From Blastomussa wellsi (lineage: Eukaryota > Cnidaria > Anthozoa > Scleractinia > Plerogyridae): a stretch of 64,000 nt of DNA. Within the stretch, counting starts at the first letter, position 1. Every line of letters begins with the position of its first letter. The notes beneath the pieces are model-generated. The model saw nothing but the letters and a program-made list of their open reading frames with translations. It was not told where the DNA came from and did not search any database. Below, one piece after another: positions 12,301 to 19,549 of the stretch. The translations under genes were made by a program, and so were the position numbers. Location: contig OX393565.1 of the NCBI GenBank assembly GCA_947652115.1, positions 21,805,634 to 21,869,633 of the forward strand, written 5' to 3'.

Positions 12301-15300
12301 GGCATTCGATTCTCATCATAATCCATTGGACGTTTTTGCACGTTGTGGAGAAGACACGGAAAGCAAATCAGGTTCATTCATTCATTCATTCATTCGTTCA
12401 TTTATCCATTCGTTCGTTCGTTCATTCATTCATTCCGTTCGTTCCGTTCGTTCGTTTGTTCGTTCCTTGATTGATTGATTCATTCATTCATTCATTCATT
12501 TATTCATTCTTCATTCATTCATTCATATTATCTATTTATTAATCTTCAGAGGTTTACGCTAGCCGTATTTAATAGCTTAAATGGCAGCCTTTTCAATGAG
12601 AGTATTTTCATAAATTATTAAGAACCAGCAAAAATATGGAGCTCCACCTTTTGACTTGCGGGAGGCGCAGTGGCGCAGTGGCCTAATGGTTAGTGCGCTG
12701 GACTCTGGATCGGACGGTCCGGGTTCGAGTCCTGGCCGGGCCACTGCGTTGTGTTCTTGGGCAAGACACTTTACTCTCACAGTGCCTCTCTTCACCCAGG
12801 TGTATAAATGGGTACCGGCGAATTTACTGCTGGGGGGTAACCCTGCGATGGACTAGCATCCCATCCAGGGGGGAGTAGAAATACTCTCGGTCGCTTCATG
12901 CTACAGAAACCGGGATAAGCTCCGGCCTGATGGGCCACTAGGCCCGACTGCAGACTTACCTACCTTTTGACTTGGCTGAATCTATTTATTGCATTTTTTT
13001 TTCCCTAGAATATTTTTCTAGTATTTCATTTCAAAACGTTATGTGTTTTACGTTGGAGCTAAATGGTCCGTATCCTCCATGCATGATCAAAGATTCACTG
13101 AGGAGCTCCACGTCACGCCGGGGAAATCACATACTTCTTCCCCCGGGACTCCCGTACTGTGACGGGGAAATCCTATGCTCCTTCCCCCAGAGCTGTAAAA
13201 GTAACGGGAATAACATCCAGAAATTTCGAAAAACTCCTCTTTTAAGAAATACCAGAACCCAGACTAGAGCGTACCTAAACTTCATTTTTCCTAAAAGATA
13301 CCAAAGTAAACCCTTTTACAGCTATAAGGCCAACTTGGACACGAGTCTTCCATGAGTCAAATCCCAAGCAAAATTCATTTCTTGATAGCTAATAGTCCGC
13401 GGCTTTCTCTGAAAACTTATAGTACATATTACTCTAAGAGATACCACAAGCAAACGTTCGGTAGTCTTAGGATTTACCATAACAAACGTACAGAACAGTA
13501 CGAGATAACCAAAAACAAACATACAGTAGTCCTAGAGACCATAAGCTGACTGAAATATTCATCCATCATGGTGGATGCTAAAACACAATTTTACTCCACC
13601 CCCATTAAGGAAGAGTTCCTCCCGGACGACTGTCCTCCTTATCTCTGCACGACATACAAAAAAGAACAGGTTTCTAACTAACTTGGCAATCGTACACTGA
13701 TCCACGTGATCTAACATGCTGTTCATTTCATCAGTATATCTGTCAGTGATCAATAGTGTGACGGCTGAAAGGGACAGACGAGAGGGACCATTCTAACCAT
13801 GAACAGATTGAGCTGCCTTACACGAAGCGTGGAATCGTTGGAGCCTCGTGGGGTCGGTAGCCACTGAAAGGGCTGAGGCTCCAACGATTCCATCCTTCGT
13901 GTAAGACAACTCAATCTGTTCAGGGTCAGAAACGTACCTCTCGTCCATCCCTTTTAGCCATTTTTCAATAGTATCGTTTCAACGTAACAACAGGCCAGCT
14001 ACTGATGCATCAGTACGGGTTTGATTTTGATCTTGAAGTAAAGTATTCACAAATATCAGAGAGGACATAAATTATTTAGGAGTCTGTGTATTGTTTCAGT
14101 TCTGTCCTGCTGGTATTTGTGAGTCTTTGTGAAAATCATGCTTTAGATTGGACTATCCCTTTAGTCCAATTATTCAGCGGTATAAGTAAACTTGAAATTA
14201 GCCTATGTAGTCCAAAGTCCCCGCTATTTTATGTCATGTGGTCATGACTCCCTTAAAATTATAAAAACTGAAAACTGAGATTATAAAGGGTAAGAGAGGT
14301 AATCCCCCATATGGGCCCTATTCCTGAGGTATTCCGTCTCAAGTTATTTTTAGAACGCACTCATTCTCGCGCGTATAATATTACCACGACGGACGACTCT
14401 TTTTCCATCCTCGTTTTCAAGGGTCACTTGGCGTAGAAACTCTTTTGTAATCGTTTTCTTCTAGAAATCATATCTCTTCGTCTTCCACCATTTTATTTGC
14501 AGTCGCCTCGCACAATGCGCGAGGGTTTTGCGTGGATGATCTGCGTGGGCTATCTACGTCATCAAAGTTCGCGCCATATGATTGGCTATTTACTGATCCC
14601 TTTGGGATAGGTGGCATCTAAACATAACTTGAGACGGATTACCTTAGGACTAGGGCCCATACGGGGGATTACCTCTCTTACCCTTTATCTTCTCTTGGTC
14701 TCAAGCGTAACAGTGAAAAAGTTGTTGTCATCTTGTAGGATATATGCTCTAACCCAAACGGCACCGCGTTTTTAGTTACTTTACGGTTTCTCTGTTAGAA
14801 TCCACCGCAGGTTCCACAGTTGAAACTGTCAACATCCCCAGGGCCTCCGCCACAACAACACTGGAAATGACAAGCGCCAGTTCCATGACAAGGTTACCAA
14901 CAAAACTGTTAGCTGTCACTTCATCGTCTACTGAGGCGTCAAGCACTATGGAGTTTCTGCCAATTCAAACTTCCAGCACTCAAGGTCCATTGCAAACTTT
15001 AGTCCCTAGTACAGCGGGTCCTCCAAACAAGTGCCCCAGCACAGAGTGCCAGAATGGCGGTTCTTGTGAGAGGCTGAAAAACACATGGAAATGTCTGTGT
15101 CTGGAGAGGTTTGCCGGAGAATATTGCGAGGTTTACGTTGGTTGGTGAAGAAATTTTTCGTATAATTAATTGTAAATTAATGATGCTACAAGCTATTTGA
15201 TGTTTCACGTTCGATTCCAGGGGTTATCGCATTATACTTGACGAGGCATCCGACGGAGCTTCATATTGAAAACCCCAAAAAATACACGAGCCTGAAATTT

Positions 15301-18300
15301 TAGACCCAAAAAATACCTAGCATCAAAATTTTCTACCCAAAAAATATACGTCAATACGGATTCATTCAAATCAAACAGACTCTTCTAATGCATGATTTTG
15401 CATCAATAAGCTGATGAGATCTGAGATGTGACCCGAAAAATAGGCGTAAGACCTAAAAAAACTACTTGACAGATCTCTTGACCCAAAAATACCGAGCGTG
15501 TAAATTTTGAACCCCCCCAAAAATACTTCGGACCTCCCCGTCATGTAAAATGCGAGTACCCCTCCCCCCTCTCCCCCCCCCCCCCCCGGCGTTCGATAGG
15601 GACAAATTTCTTGGCGACCCCATCCTCGGCACAGTAGTCCTATGGAAAGTCACTCAGGGTGACACGACGAAAACGTACCGAGTAGCTAAACTCCGTGCCA
15701 CCTCCTTACTGGAGCATTTGAAATTCATTTCTCTGATTGGGTACATGTACAGTTTGTGGCACTGCCCAATTTGCTCTTCATTGCTGAACAACATCTAATC
15801 GCACTACTGTCGTGCCTTCTTCCGCCGGGTTGTTTTTGTCATTAATCGATGGCAAAAGGCAGATTTCACAGGGGAGTGGCCTTGACCTTGACAGGGACTT
15901 GTCCCGCTGCTCTGCAAATGCGCACATTGAAGTATTGGCCCATTCCACGACACAAGCCTCGTGTAGACATTTCTTTATCCGTTTAGACTTTTTAGACTTT
16001 ACCTGTTCCGTTATATGTTACACTGATTTAATCTGGTCTTTATATTTTGTTGCAGGCGCCAATGCAGTTTCCATCGTCTTAAAAATGACTTTGGATCAAG
16101 TAAGTAACATTTTCACTGCATCAATAGCTAGTTTTGTTTGCTTCACCAGTTTCTTGTTCATAAAATTTCAGTCCAACGTTTCTTTATTTCTAATGTAGTG
16201 GAATCCTGTGGAATTCAGAAAGACTCTAGCCGAGATCTTAACAAGTCATTGCAGGTTGAACTCATGTCTGGAAGAAGATAAGTAAGAACAGAACATTTAA
16301 ATGTGATTACAATTCCATTTTTCTTGTCCCTTTCACATCAAATTGATCAAAAAATGTACGTAAATGTCGTTTATAGTGGTCGTAGACTTAGCTTCATAAG
16401 CACTGAGCTTTGTTAGCCTACTACCAGCCACTGAAACAAAGGAAACAAACATTTTACGTATAAACATCACATAGATAAAATTCCCAGCTGGTCACAAGAC
16501 CTCAAACCTCAGAATGTTCATATCACTGTCCAGCGTTTAACAGGGCGACGTTTGTCTACGACAATTTGTGGTGCCGCCAGTGTAATTTTGCTACTAACGG
16601 AACCATTTCATGTCGGCAACAGCAACGAACTCATTTCACAATTGTGTAAAATTAACTTTTCAGCGGACTATCTCAGTTCTTTTTTTTTAACAAAAAGTTT
16701 TCAAGAAAACTGGCCATTTTGTGAGGCCTGTAAGTTGTGTTCTGTTGCTTATAAAACGGTGAAATTCAATAGTTTTTAGTACCAATACCCAGAGAAACTT
16801 CGATTCATATGCACTTTCACATGCTCTCTTGGGTGAGCACACAGCTAATTCTGGCTAGTTATGGGCATTCATATCAGTTGCTTTCCTCTTACAAAATCTG
16901 CAGGAACACAAAAACAAAAAGCCAGAAAAAGACGCCCAGTTTCCAACCCGATGACGTCATAATTCTTCAAGGTTACCCCAAAGCATGGCAGGGTACGAGT
17001 CTATTGAATGTGAGGTTTGCCATTAGGACGCCTGACGAAAGTGGAAATACCGTAATTTCTCATGAAATTCTGAGCAAGGTAATGGTACAAGTGGCACCGG
17101 AGATCCGTCAGCGGATTGGACATGGCATCGTCTACATCGACCGGGTTGAAGTAAACTCGGGCCAGATTGCGTCAGTGCCACCCGAAGCTTCCGGTCGCAA
17201 TTCAGATGAACCGGACTCTGCAACGCCACACAAATACGCGCTGATAGCCCTCGGTGTTCTTCTCGGAGTTGTGTGTTTGGTTGCGATCGTTATAATTGTC
17301 TTATACCGTCGGAAAACGAGACGGTGAGTGAAGGTATTGATGCAGGGTTGGCCATGTAAAGGTTAAGTCTGCATTCGGGTCTAGTGGCCCATCAGGCCGG
17401 AGCTTATCCCGGTTTCTGTAGCATGAAGAGACAGAGAGTATTTATACTCCGCCCTGGATGGGATGCTAGTCCATCGCAGGGTTATCCCCCAGCAGTAAAT
17501 TCGCCTGTAACCATTTACAAACCTGGATGAAGACAAGCACTGAAAGAAAACTACTTGAATTGTTTTATGCTGAAATTCTCACATCGACAGGATCGCTTAT
17601 TATCACTCAACTGAGTAAAAGTTTGGATCCCTATCAAACATTCATGGACCCGCCCCTGCTAAAGAAATATTTACACCGCTGATGGGAACTACATATAGTG
17701 CTGGATAGTGGCTTACTATACCAGTGTGCTGAAGTTAAAAAAGTACTGATATCATTGTGATACTATCAGGAACCCCAAAATATTTTTTTTGCTAAGATAT
17801 ACCTCAGCACCAGTTTGAAACGCATTGTACCTTTCTTTTCTCCTTTTTACCAAATTCTGGCTATTTATAGCATTCAAACGTTATGAAAAACTGTGCATCA
17901 TTTGTTACACGACCGAGTCAGAAGGGGCGTGGGTCTATTCCTGGTTTGACGTCACAAAATGATTTGCATCACATCAAGGCTTTGTAAACATGCATGCAAA
18001 TCAGTTTGTGACGTCAAATCGGGAATAGACCCACGCCCCTTCTGACTCGGTCGTGGAACAAATGATGCACAGTTTATCGTAATATTTGAATGCTATAAAT
18101 AGCCAGAATTTGGTAAAAAGTTGCAATGCGTTTCAAATTGGTGCAAAGGTTTATTCTAGCGAAAAAAATATTTTGGGGTTAGATGCACTTTAACTTGATC
18201 ATGAAAAAGTTAGACTGACCTTTTCAAGCTAAAAATTACCTGAATTATGGTTCTCCCTTCCATCAACATTTTAATGGATAGCTCCCTTTTGATACTCCAG

Positions 18301-19050
18301 TCACGATAGGCCATTTTGGAAAATACCGTAATACTCTTTGTTTGTCCCCCAAAATTTTGCATAAGCATTGTTTTTGTTTTCTCTTGGGACCATTGTCAGT
18401 CCCAAGAGAAACTGGAAACAATGCTTATGAAAAATTTAGGGGGAACAAACAAAGAGTATTATGGTGTATTTCGAAGTGGCCTATTTTTATTTGTCTGTGT
18501 GCAGCCGTCTACTCAGGACAACCAGTCCGAGTTTTCTATGAGCGATAGTCAACTCGGCATTAGCGAAATTGTACGCGGAATTGTCTTTGCCTTGAAAGGG
18601 CGCACATCAATTTATTATTTTTATTTTGAAGTTTTAAAAGCAGTGTAACGGCAAATGTCCTTCTTTGATTATTCCCCGAAATTAAATTAACCAGTCAGTA
18701 TTTCTAATCCTTGGCTTCCTCCAATACTTCACATAAACGAGCAAACGCCATCATTTTTCAAATAATCTCCTGCCACTGCACACTAATGGCTGATAGTATA
18801 CTACCTCTGAGCCAATCAGATTGCAGCATTTGCATTAGTATGCGAGTAGAATTCTACTAATCAGTTTTCGGAGTTTTAGTGCCGTAGTACAAAAAACAAA
18901 GCAGAAAAATATCCGTGATGGTGTCGCCGTATAAGGTGGACGTAGTGAGCAACTAATGTGCATTGTTTTCCTTTCAGGGAGAAGACGTCACTAAAGGAGG
19001 ACGGATTGGACGATAAACCGGGTGAAAATATTCGGCTTATGTCTCTTTGA
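17..19050 (+). CDS. Multi-SRCR / EGF / SEA-like transmembrane receptor, 3' part of gene (17 exons in window)
   Basis: Type I membrane protein of the scavenger-receptor cysteine-rich superfamily; about 1484 residues are encoded in the window. Exons: 17-352, 1010-1345, 2005-2343, 2772-3107, 4188-4359, 5197-5354, 6125-6502, 6939-7304, 7630-7795, 9369-9583, 10988-11338, 12030-12371, 14799-15140, 16056-16099, 16199-16281, 16904-17323, 18978-19050. Every junction has AG/GT borders, and the codon phases join without a frameshift. Order: ten SRCR domains, Ser/Thr stalk, EGF, SEA-like region, TM helix, short tail. Known family roles are extracellular ligand binding in innate immunity, adhesion or scavenging; the ligand here is unknown. 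The start codon and signal peptide lie outside the window. No intracellular signalling motif is evident. Exon borders were read by eye without transcript support. Confidence 0.9.
453..638 (+). repeat. (CTGA)n tetranucleotide satellite
   Basis: Near-perfect tandem GACT/CTGA units with an interspersed GGCT variant that forms an 8-bp higher-order period (ctgactgg). It lies in the intron after SRCR exon 1. The rest of this intron (353-1009) shows no other recognised feature. Confidence 0.95.
1010..1345 (+). CDS. SRCR domain 2 exon
   Basis: The acceptor follows a pyrimidine tract ending TTTTTTCTCAG at 1009; the donor is G|GTAAGT at 1346. Phase 1-1, 336 nt. It shows GRVCDDSW, EVVCRQLGFPG, MECTGDEST and AGVIC. 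An additional adjacent Cys-Cys pair (ATCCGR) lies where most SRCRs have none. The following intron (1346-2004) holds only a G-run at 1672-1690. Confidence 0.92.
2005..2343 (+). CDS. SRCR domain 3 exon
   Basis: The acceptor is ACTCCTTAG at 2004 and the donor G|GTACGT at 2344. Phase 1-1, 339 nt. It contains FCDWSW, HVVCRELGY, AQCTGNESS and GVICE; six cysteines, group A pattern. The intron 2344-2771 shows nothing recognisable. Confidence 0.9.
2772..3107 (+). CDS. SRCR domain 4 exon
   Basis: The acceptor is TTTTATAG at 2771 and the donor G|GTAATG at 3108. Phase 1-1, 336 nt. It is a canonical domain: AVRLQGG start, DVVCRQLGFPE, GYSSGPIWLTSVRCQGNETS and AGVICK blocks; six cysteines. Confidence 0.93.
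3328..3945 (+). mobile_element. Old tRNA-derived SINE copy, broken up by insertions
   Basis: The head (gggaggcgcggtagcctatc) near 3330 and the tail from about 3735 (tgttattgggcaagact, gtgtataaatgggtacc, gctacag-like tcattctacagaaaccgg) match parts of the intact SINE at 12659-12962. They are separated by unrelated sequence and by a small foldback element at 3770-3841. This is a degraded copy of the same family in the SRCR4-SRCR5 intron. Confidence 0.7.
3770..3841. mobile_element. 72-bp foldback element nested in the SINE remnant
   Basis: Termini TAGTCTCC / GGAGACTA and an inner inverted repeat (gcagccgtttttgggatgt / acatccagaaaacggctgc) form a hairpin. The SINE block ctctcttcaccc is split around it, with similar short flanks (cctctttcc left, tctctctcc right) that suggest a target duplication of about 9 bp. 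Confidence 0.65.
4188..4359 (+). CDS. SRCR domain 5, first-half exon
   Basis: The acceptor is TTCTTCAG at 4187 and the donor CCAG|GTGAAA at 4360. Phase 1 in, phase 2 out. It encodes the GEVRLRG start through HVVCRRLGYHRA. The cysteine normally found in the GTVC block is replaced by Ser (GKVSQMNW). The second half is at 5197. Confidence 0.88.
4488..4790. repeat. Degenerate GTAAAG/CTTTAC motif array
   Basis: About twenty degenerate copies of (c)tttac(g) and its complement occur in both orientations between 4490 and 4780. The ends are loosely complementary (gaaaagaaaactttac near 4478, cgaagctttaattttcc near 4770). It lies inside the SRCR5 split intron. Probably a non-autonomous element body; no clear TSD was found. 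Confidence 0.6.
5197..5354 (+). CDS. SRCR domain 5, second-half exon
   Basis: The acceptor CCACATTTTAG at 5196 is the only nearby AG that restores the phase-2 frame from 4359. It gives R-YGKGDLKIWLSDLQC in line with other SRCR second halves; the donor is G|GTGAGT at 5355. The cysteine expected in the (C)SHDEDAG-like block is Ser (RVSDQNAG), matching the Cys lost in the first half. Intron 5355-6124 holds only a small palindrome near 5876. Confidence 0.85.
6125..6502 (+). CDS. SRCR domain 6 exon (cysteine-enriched)
   Basis: The acceptor is ATCATTCACAG at 6124 and the donor G|GTACAG at 6503. Phase 1-1, 378 nt, longer than its neighbours. It has GTWGTIC, AEVICRQL, VWLSDLNCQG and SIDQC, then an unusual cysteine-dense end (EYCKGCTPKYCSVCLIC). 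There is an extra Cys before the VWLSD block as well. Confidence 0.9.
6517..6790. repeat. Degenerate TCACGATTCACGG motif array
   Basis: At least ten copies of (a)tcacga(ttcacgg) occur between 6528 and 6762. The flanks are G-rich at the left (acggggggtctt) and C-rich at the right (ccaaccccccctcc), which are roughly complementary. It sits in the SRCR6-SRCR7 intron and looks like the body of a non-autonomous DNA element. Confidence 0.6.
6939..7304 (+). CDS. SRCR domain 7 exon
   Basis: The acceptor is TTAATTTCAG at 6938 and the donor C|GTAAGT at 7305. Phase 1-1, 366 nt. It has IAVRLVGS, YAGRVEVRYAGVWGVMC, KVICRQLGFE, FWLSTVRCHGNESSLSQC and a final LMC; six cysteines. A basic insertion (KRDNRPRRF) follows LGFEDVM. 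Confidence 0.92.
7377..7520 (+). repeat. Purine/G-rich intronic tract
   Basis: A strongly strand-asymmetric run of gggga/gggag/catggg units (for example gaatgggggagggcatgggagaggg). Many G3-5 runs at short spacing could form a G-quadruplex in DNA or in the intron RNA. No coding support on either strand. Confidence 0.6.
7630..7795 (+). CDS. SRCR domain 8, first-half exon
   Basis: The acceptor is TTTTAATCAG at 7629 and the donor ATCAG|GTCAGT at 7796. Phase 1 in, phase 2 out. It encodes a PIRLAG start, GRVEVFYNGSWGTVC and LVFCRQLGFG. It stops at the same point in the domain as the first half of SRCR5. Confidence 0.88.
7874..8207. mobile_element. MITE-like foldback element
   Basis: The left end ttaaaggaacactgtcacgc and the right end (reverse complement of cgtgacagcgtccttcaatg) form an imperfect inverted repeat of about 25 bp around a 330-bp AT-rich body. 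It lies in the SRCR8 split intron. The terminal ttaa hints at a TTAA target, but the TSD is unclear. Confidence 0.6.
8496..8665 (+). repeat. Foldback remnant followed by a SINE 3' tail remnant
   Basis: 8496-8600 (cttattaaccgaac ... gtctgtactcacgagcgagg) resembles the host repeat around 20339-20470 and 44940-45030. 8608-8665 (aaaccggagataagcactggcctgatg ... gcagacttcctacc) matches the 3' end of the intact SINE at 12659-12962. Confidence 0.6.
8879..9175 (+). repeat. (ACGA)n/(ACGG)n tetranucleotide satellite
   Basis: gaacgaacg units grade into ggacggacgg units, with variants cggatgga and cggaaggc. Long apparent reading frames on both strands here are artefacts of the 4-bp repeat. Confidence 0.92.
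9369..9583 (+). CDS. SRCR domain 8, second-half exon
   Basis: The acceptor TGTGCACTTAG at 9368 restores phase 2 from 7795 (R-SATSWL...); the donor is G|GTGAGA at 9584. It has AVWLSDVRCRGNESSIDQC and a cysteine-enriched end (HFC...DACLVC). An extra Cys (YSNCPS) precedes the core. The tail resembles SRCR6, so SRCR6 and SRCR8 look like close paralogues. Confidence 0.87.
9661..9716 (+). mobile_element. tRNA-derived SINE head fragment (second family)
   Basis: cagtgatggcgcagtggtgagagc followed by cgcctctaaccaatgcggtccgg resembles an A-box/tRNA-like SINE 5' end. It differs from the SINE at 12659. The B box is not intact and no tail is recognised. Confidence 0.45.
10030..10165 (+). repeat. Palindromic dispersed repeat (copy 1)
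   Basis: A hairpin (accatgttggagtccctc / gagggactccaacatggc) is followed by gtctccatac, the unit gaataactcaagttc and a cgtacatccctga tail. The same layout, inverted, occurs near 33785-33905 (cgtacgatacac, cttgagttatttgccgaa, gtatggagacgccatgt). Confidence 0.6.
10589..10889. mobile_element. MITE-like element with TTCAACA motif array
   Basis: The terminal inverted repeat caatgatacacggttcaa (left from about 10597, right ending about 10880) is nearly perfect over 25 bp. The interior consists of many degenerate ttcaaca/tgttgaa copies in both orientations. gtatgc occurs just outside both ends as a possible short TSD. Confidence 0.75.
10988..11338 (+). CDS. SRCR domain 9 exon
   Basis: The acceptor is CACTCCTTTCAG at 10987 and the donor G|GTAAGT at 11339. 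Phase 1-1, 351 nt. It has IAVQLTGS, YAGRVKVRYQGVWGTLC, EVLCRQLGYEG, GCSGQEKTLSEC and ELICK; six cysteines. Confidence 0.92.
11383..11551. mobile_element. 169-bp MITE with perfect 18-bp TIRs and 9-bp TSD
   Basis: TIR ctgcctcgtccccaggcg at 11383-11400 is repeated exactly in inverse at 11534-11551. The flanking duplication acgtgagag is at 11374-11382 and 11552-11560. A 9-bp TSD suggests mobilisation by a Mutator-like transposase. A relative with ctgactcgtcccca termini lies at 32086-32229. Confidence 0.9.
12030..12371 (+). CDS. SRCR domain 10 exon
   Basis: The acceptor is TTTCGTTGCAG at 12029; the donor G|GTTCAT at 12372 is weak and sits at the edge of the ATTC satellite. Phase 1-1, 342 nt. It has FAVRLHG, GRVEVFYGGLWGTV, LVLCRQLGF, IWFSDFECQGSE and a final ARC. 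The GTVC cysteine is Ser (GTVSTTKW) and its usual partner is also Ser (AFDSHHN), as in SRCR5. Confidence 0.87.
12373..12527 (+). repeat. (ATTC)n/(GTTC)n tetranucleotide satellite
   Basis: Interrupted attc and gttc units begin immediately at the SRCR10 splice donor, so part of the donor context is repeat-derived. Confidence 0.92.
12659..12962 (+). mobile_element. Intact tRNA-derived SINE with perfect 12-bp TSD
   Basis: The tRNA-like head has an A box (tggcctaatgg, 12679-12689) and a B box (ggttcgagtcc, 12722-12732). A conserved central block follows (ttcttgggcaagacactt, ccaggtgtataaatgggtacc), then a 3' tail (gctacagaaaccgggataagc ... ctgcagacttacc). It is flanked by ccttttgacttg at 12647-12658 and 12963-12974. 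The perfect TSD implies a fairly recent LINE-mediated insertion. Degraded copies: 3328-3945, 8608-8665, 17363-17555 (inverted). Confidence 0.93.
13745..13972. mobile_element. Long-TIR foldback element
   Basis: Arms of about 105 bp pair almost throughout: gaacagattgag, cttacacgaag and ggaatcgttggagcctc on the left recur inverted on the right (gaggctccaacgattcc ... cttcgtgtaag ... ctcaatctgttc). The outer ends (gctgaaaggga / tcccttttagcc) also pair. Non-coding. Confidence 0.8.
14283..14688. mobile_element. 406-bp foldback element with TIRs of about 70 bp
   Basis: The left arm ataaagggtaagagaggtaa ... cccatatgggccctatt ... ccgtctcaagtta is mirrored on the right by taacttgagacgg ... agggcccatacggggg ... 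ttacctctcttaccctttat. It lies in the intron before the stalk/EGF exon. Confidence 0.82.
14799..15140 (+). CDS. Ser/Thr-rich stalk and EGF-domain exon
   Basis: The acceptor is TCTCTGTTAG at 14798. About 70 residues rich in Ser and Thr (mucin-like, probably O-glycosylated) precede one EGF domain with six cysteines (KCPSTECQNGGSC ... WKCLCLERFAGEYC). The chosen donor G|GTTGGT at 15141 is weak. It is preferred because it ends in phase 1 and joins in frame to 16056; nearby GAG|GT (phase 0) and TG|GTGAAG (phase 2) do not. Confidence 0.85.
15216..15589. mobile_element. hAT-like MITE with CCCAAAAAATAC motif array
   Basis: An 8-bp duplication cgttcgat lies at 15208-15215 and 15590-15597. The termini pair imperfectly (aggggttatcgcattatact / reverse of tgtaaaatgcgagtacccct), with a CAGGGG-type end as in hAT elements. 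The body holds repeated (ga)cccaaaaaatac units at 15275-15530. A C-run at 15562-15587 sits at the right end. Confidence 0.8.
16056..16099 (+). CDS. SEA-like region, first small exon
   Basis: 44 nt; the acceptor is TTTTGTTGCAG at 16055 and the donor CAA|GTAAGT at 16100. Phase 1 in, phase 0 out. It encodes ANAVSIVLKMTLDQ, which reads like the opening beta strand of a juxtamembrane SEA-type domain. The short length lowers certainty, but both sites and both phases fit. Confidence 0.75.
16199..16281 (+). CDS. SEA-like region, second exon
   Basis: 83 nt; the acceptor is TTTCTAATGTAG at 16198 and the donor AA|GTAAGA at 16282. Phase 0 in, phase 2 out. It encodes WNPVEFRKTLAEILTSHC then a second Cys and an acidic end (LEEDK). 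An amphipathic helix is likely. Confidence 0.78.
16904..17323 (+). CDS. SEA-like C-terminal part and transmembrane exon
   Basis: The acceptor is CAAAATCTGCAG at 16903 and the donor CG|GTGAGT at 17324. Phase 2-2, 420 nt. A lysine-rich linker (NTKTKSQKKT) precedes the rest of the juxtamembrane domain (VIILQGYP, LLNVRFAIRTP, GIVYIDRVEV). A single TM helix (about 24 residues, ALIALGVLLGVVCLVAIVII) follows, then a basic stop-transfer YRRKTRR. The topology is type I. Intron 16282-16903 shows nothing else. Confidence 0.87.
17363..17555 (-). mobile_element. 5'-truncated SINE, inverted
   Basis: This is the reverse complement of the tail and central block of the SINE at 12659-12962 (aagtctgcattcgggtctag, ggccggagcttatcccggtt, ccatcgcagggttatccccc, ccatttacaaacctggatga). 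The tRNA-like head is missing. Confidence 0.82.
17769..18189. mobile_element. Long-TIR foldback element of TTAA family, copy 1
   Basis: A hairpin with arms of about 190 bp (for example cgagtcagaaggggcgtggg / cccacgccccttctgactcg). TTAA follows at 18190-18193. Related copies are at 20467-20753 and 44507-44934, where TTAA flanks both ends. Confidence 0.85.
18309..18481. mobile_element. 173-bp MITE with TIRs of about 80 bp and TA target
   Basis: The left arm ggccattttggaaaatacc ... actctttgtttg ... gcataagcattg is mirrored on the right by caatgcttatg ... caaacaaagagt ... gaagtggcc. TA is present at 18307-18308 and 18482-18483, consistent with a Tc1/mariner-type target duplication. Confidence 0.85.
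18978..19050 (+). CDS. Cytoplasmic-tail exon with stop codon
   Basis: The acceptor is TTTTCCTTTCAG at 18977. One base completes the Arg codon from 17323. It encodes EKTSLKEDGLDDKPGENIRL and three more residues, then TGA at 19048-19050. The tail is short and charged, with no tyrosine and no recognised signalling motif. This is the terminal exon of the receptor gene. Confidence 0.87.
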
Positions 19051-19543
19051 ACATGTTTAAATGGGCAAGAGATGTCTAAACTAATTTTCATGCCGCATTT
19101 CAGTGGTGTCGAATGATATTCAAGTCCCAGGTCGCTGAATTCATTTTAAATCAACTCACGTAGTGACTCGTAAATGGCAATGTAAGAAACATTGCTTGAA
19201 TTGCATTTTACCAGCCTTAATGTGCTTTTCAAATTAGAGTCGTAAATAATTGTAACTTTTAATATCTTATTGTTGCTTTCATCTACGGGACTAACTTTTC
19301 GCGTTTTCTAAAAGAATCACGAAATTTGCACAGAGGTTTATGACGAAAATTAATGACGCAAAATTGTCCCTGCTGTTTGCAAAAAAAGGCCTACGACACT
19401 GTTATTACTGGATTTTCCGTTTCCGTGTTCACCTTTTCTTTCTTCGTGTCATAAAAGAGAGACAAGGCCTACATGGCCAGGCACGTAAAATTATGCTGAT
19501 AGGTGAAGTAAAACGCTGAGCTTCGCAACAAACAAGCTTCTTC

Positions 19544-19549
19544 AATAAA
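19544..19549 (+). terminator. Polyadenylation signal AATAAA of the receptor gene
   Basis: This is the first clear AATAAA after the stop at 19050, giving a 3' UTR of about 500 nt. It falls before the inverted duplication starts at about 19929. Confidence 0.55.

Noticed and set aside
12661..12735. Functional tRNA gene
   Set aside because: A and B boxes are present, but there is no foldable acceptor stem or anticodon arm and it continues into a SINE body with its own TSD.
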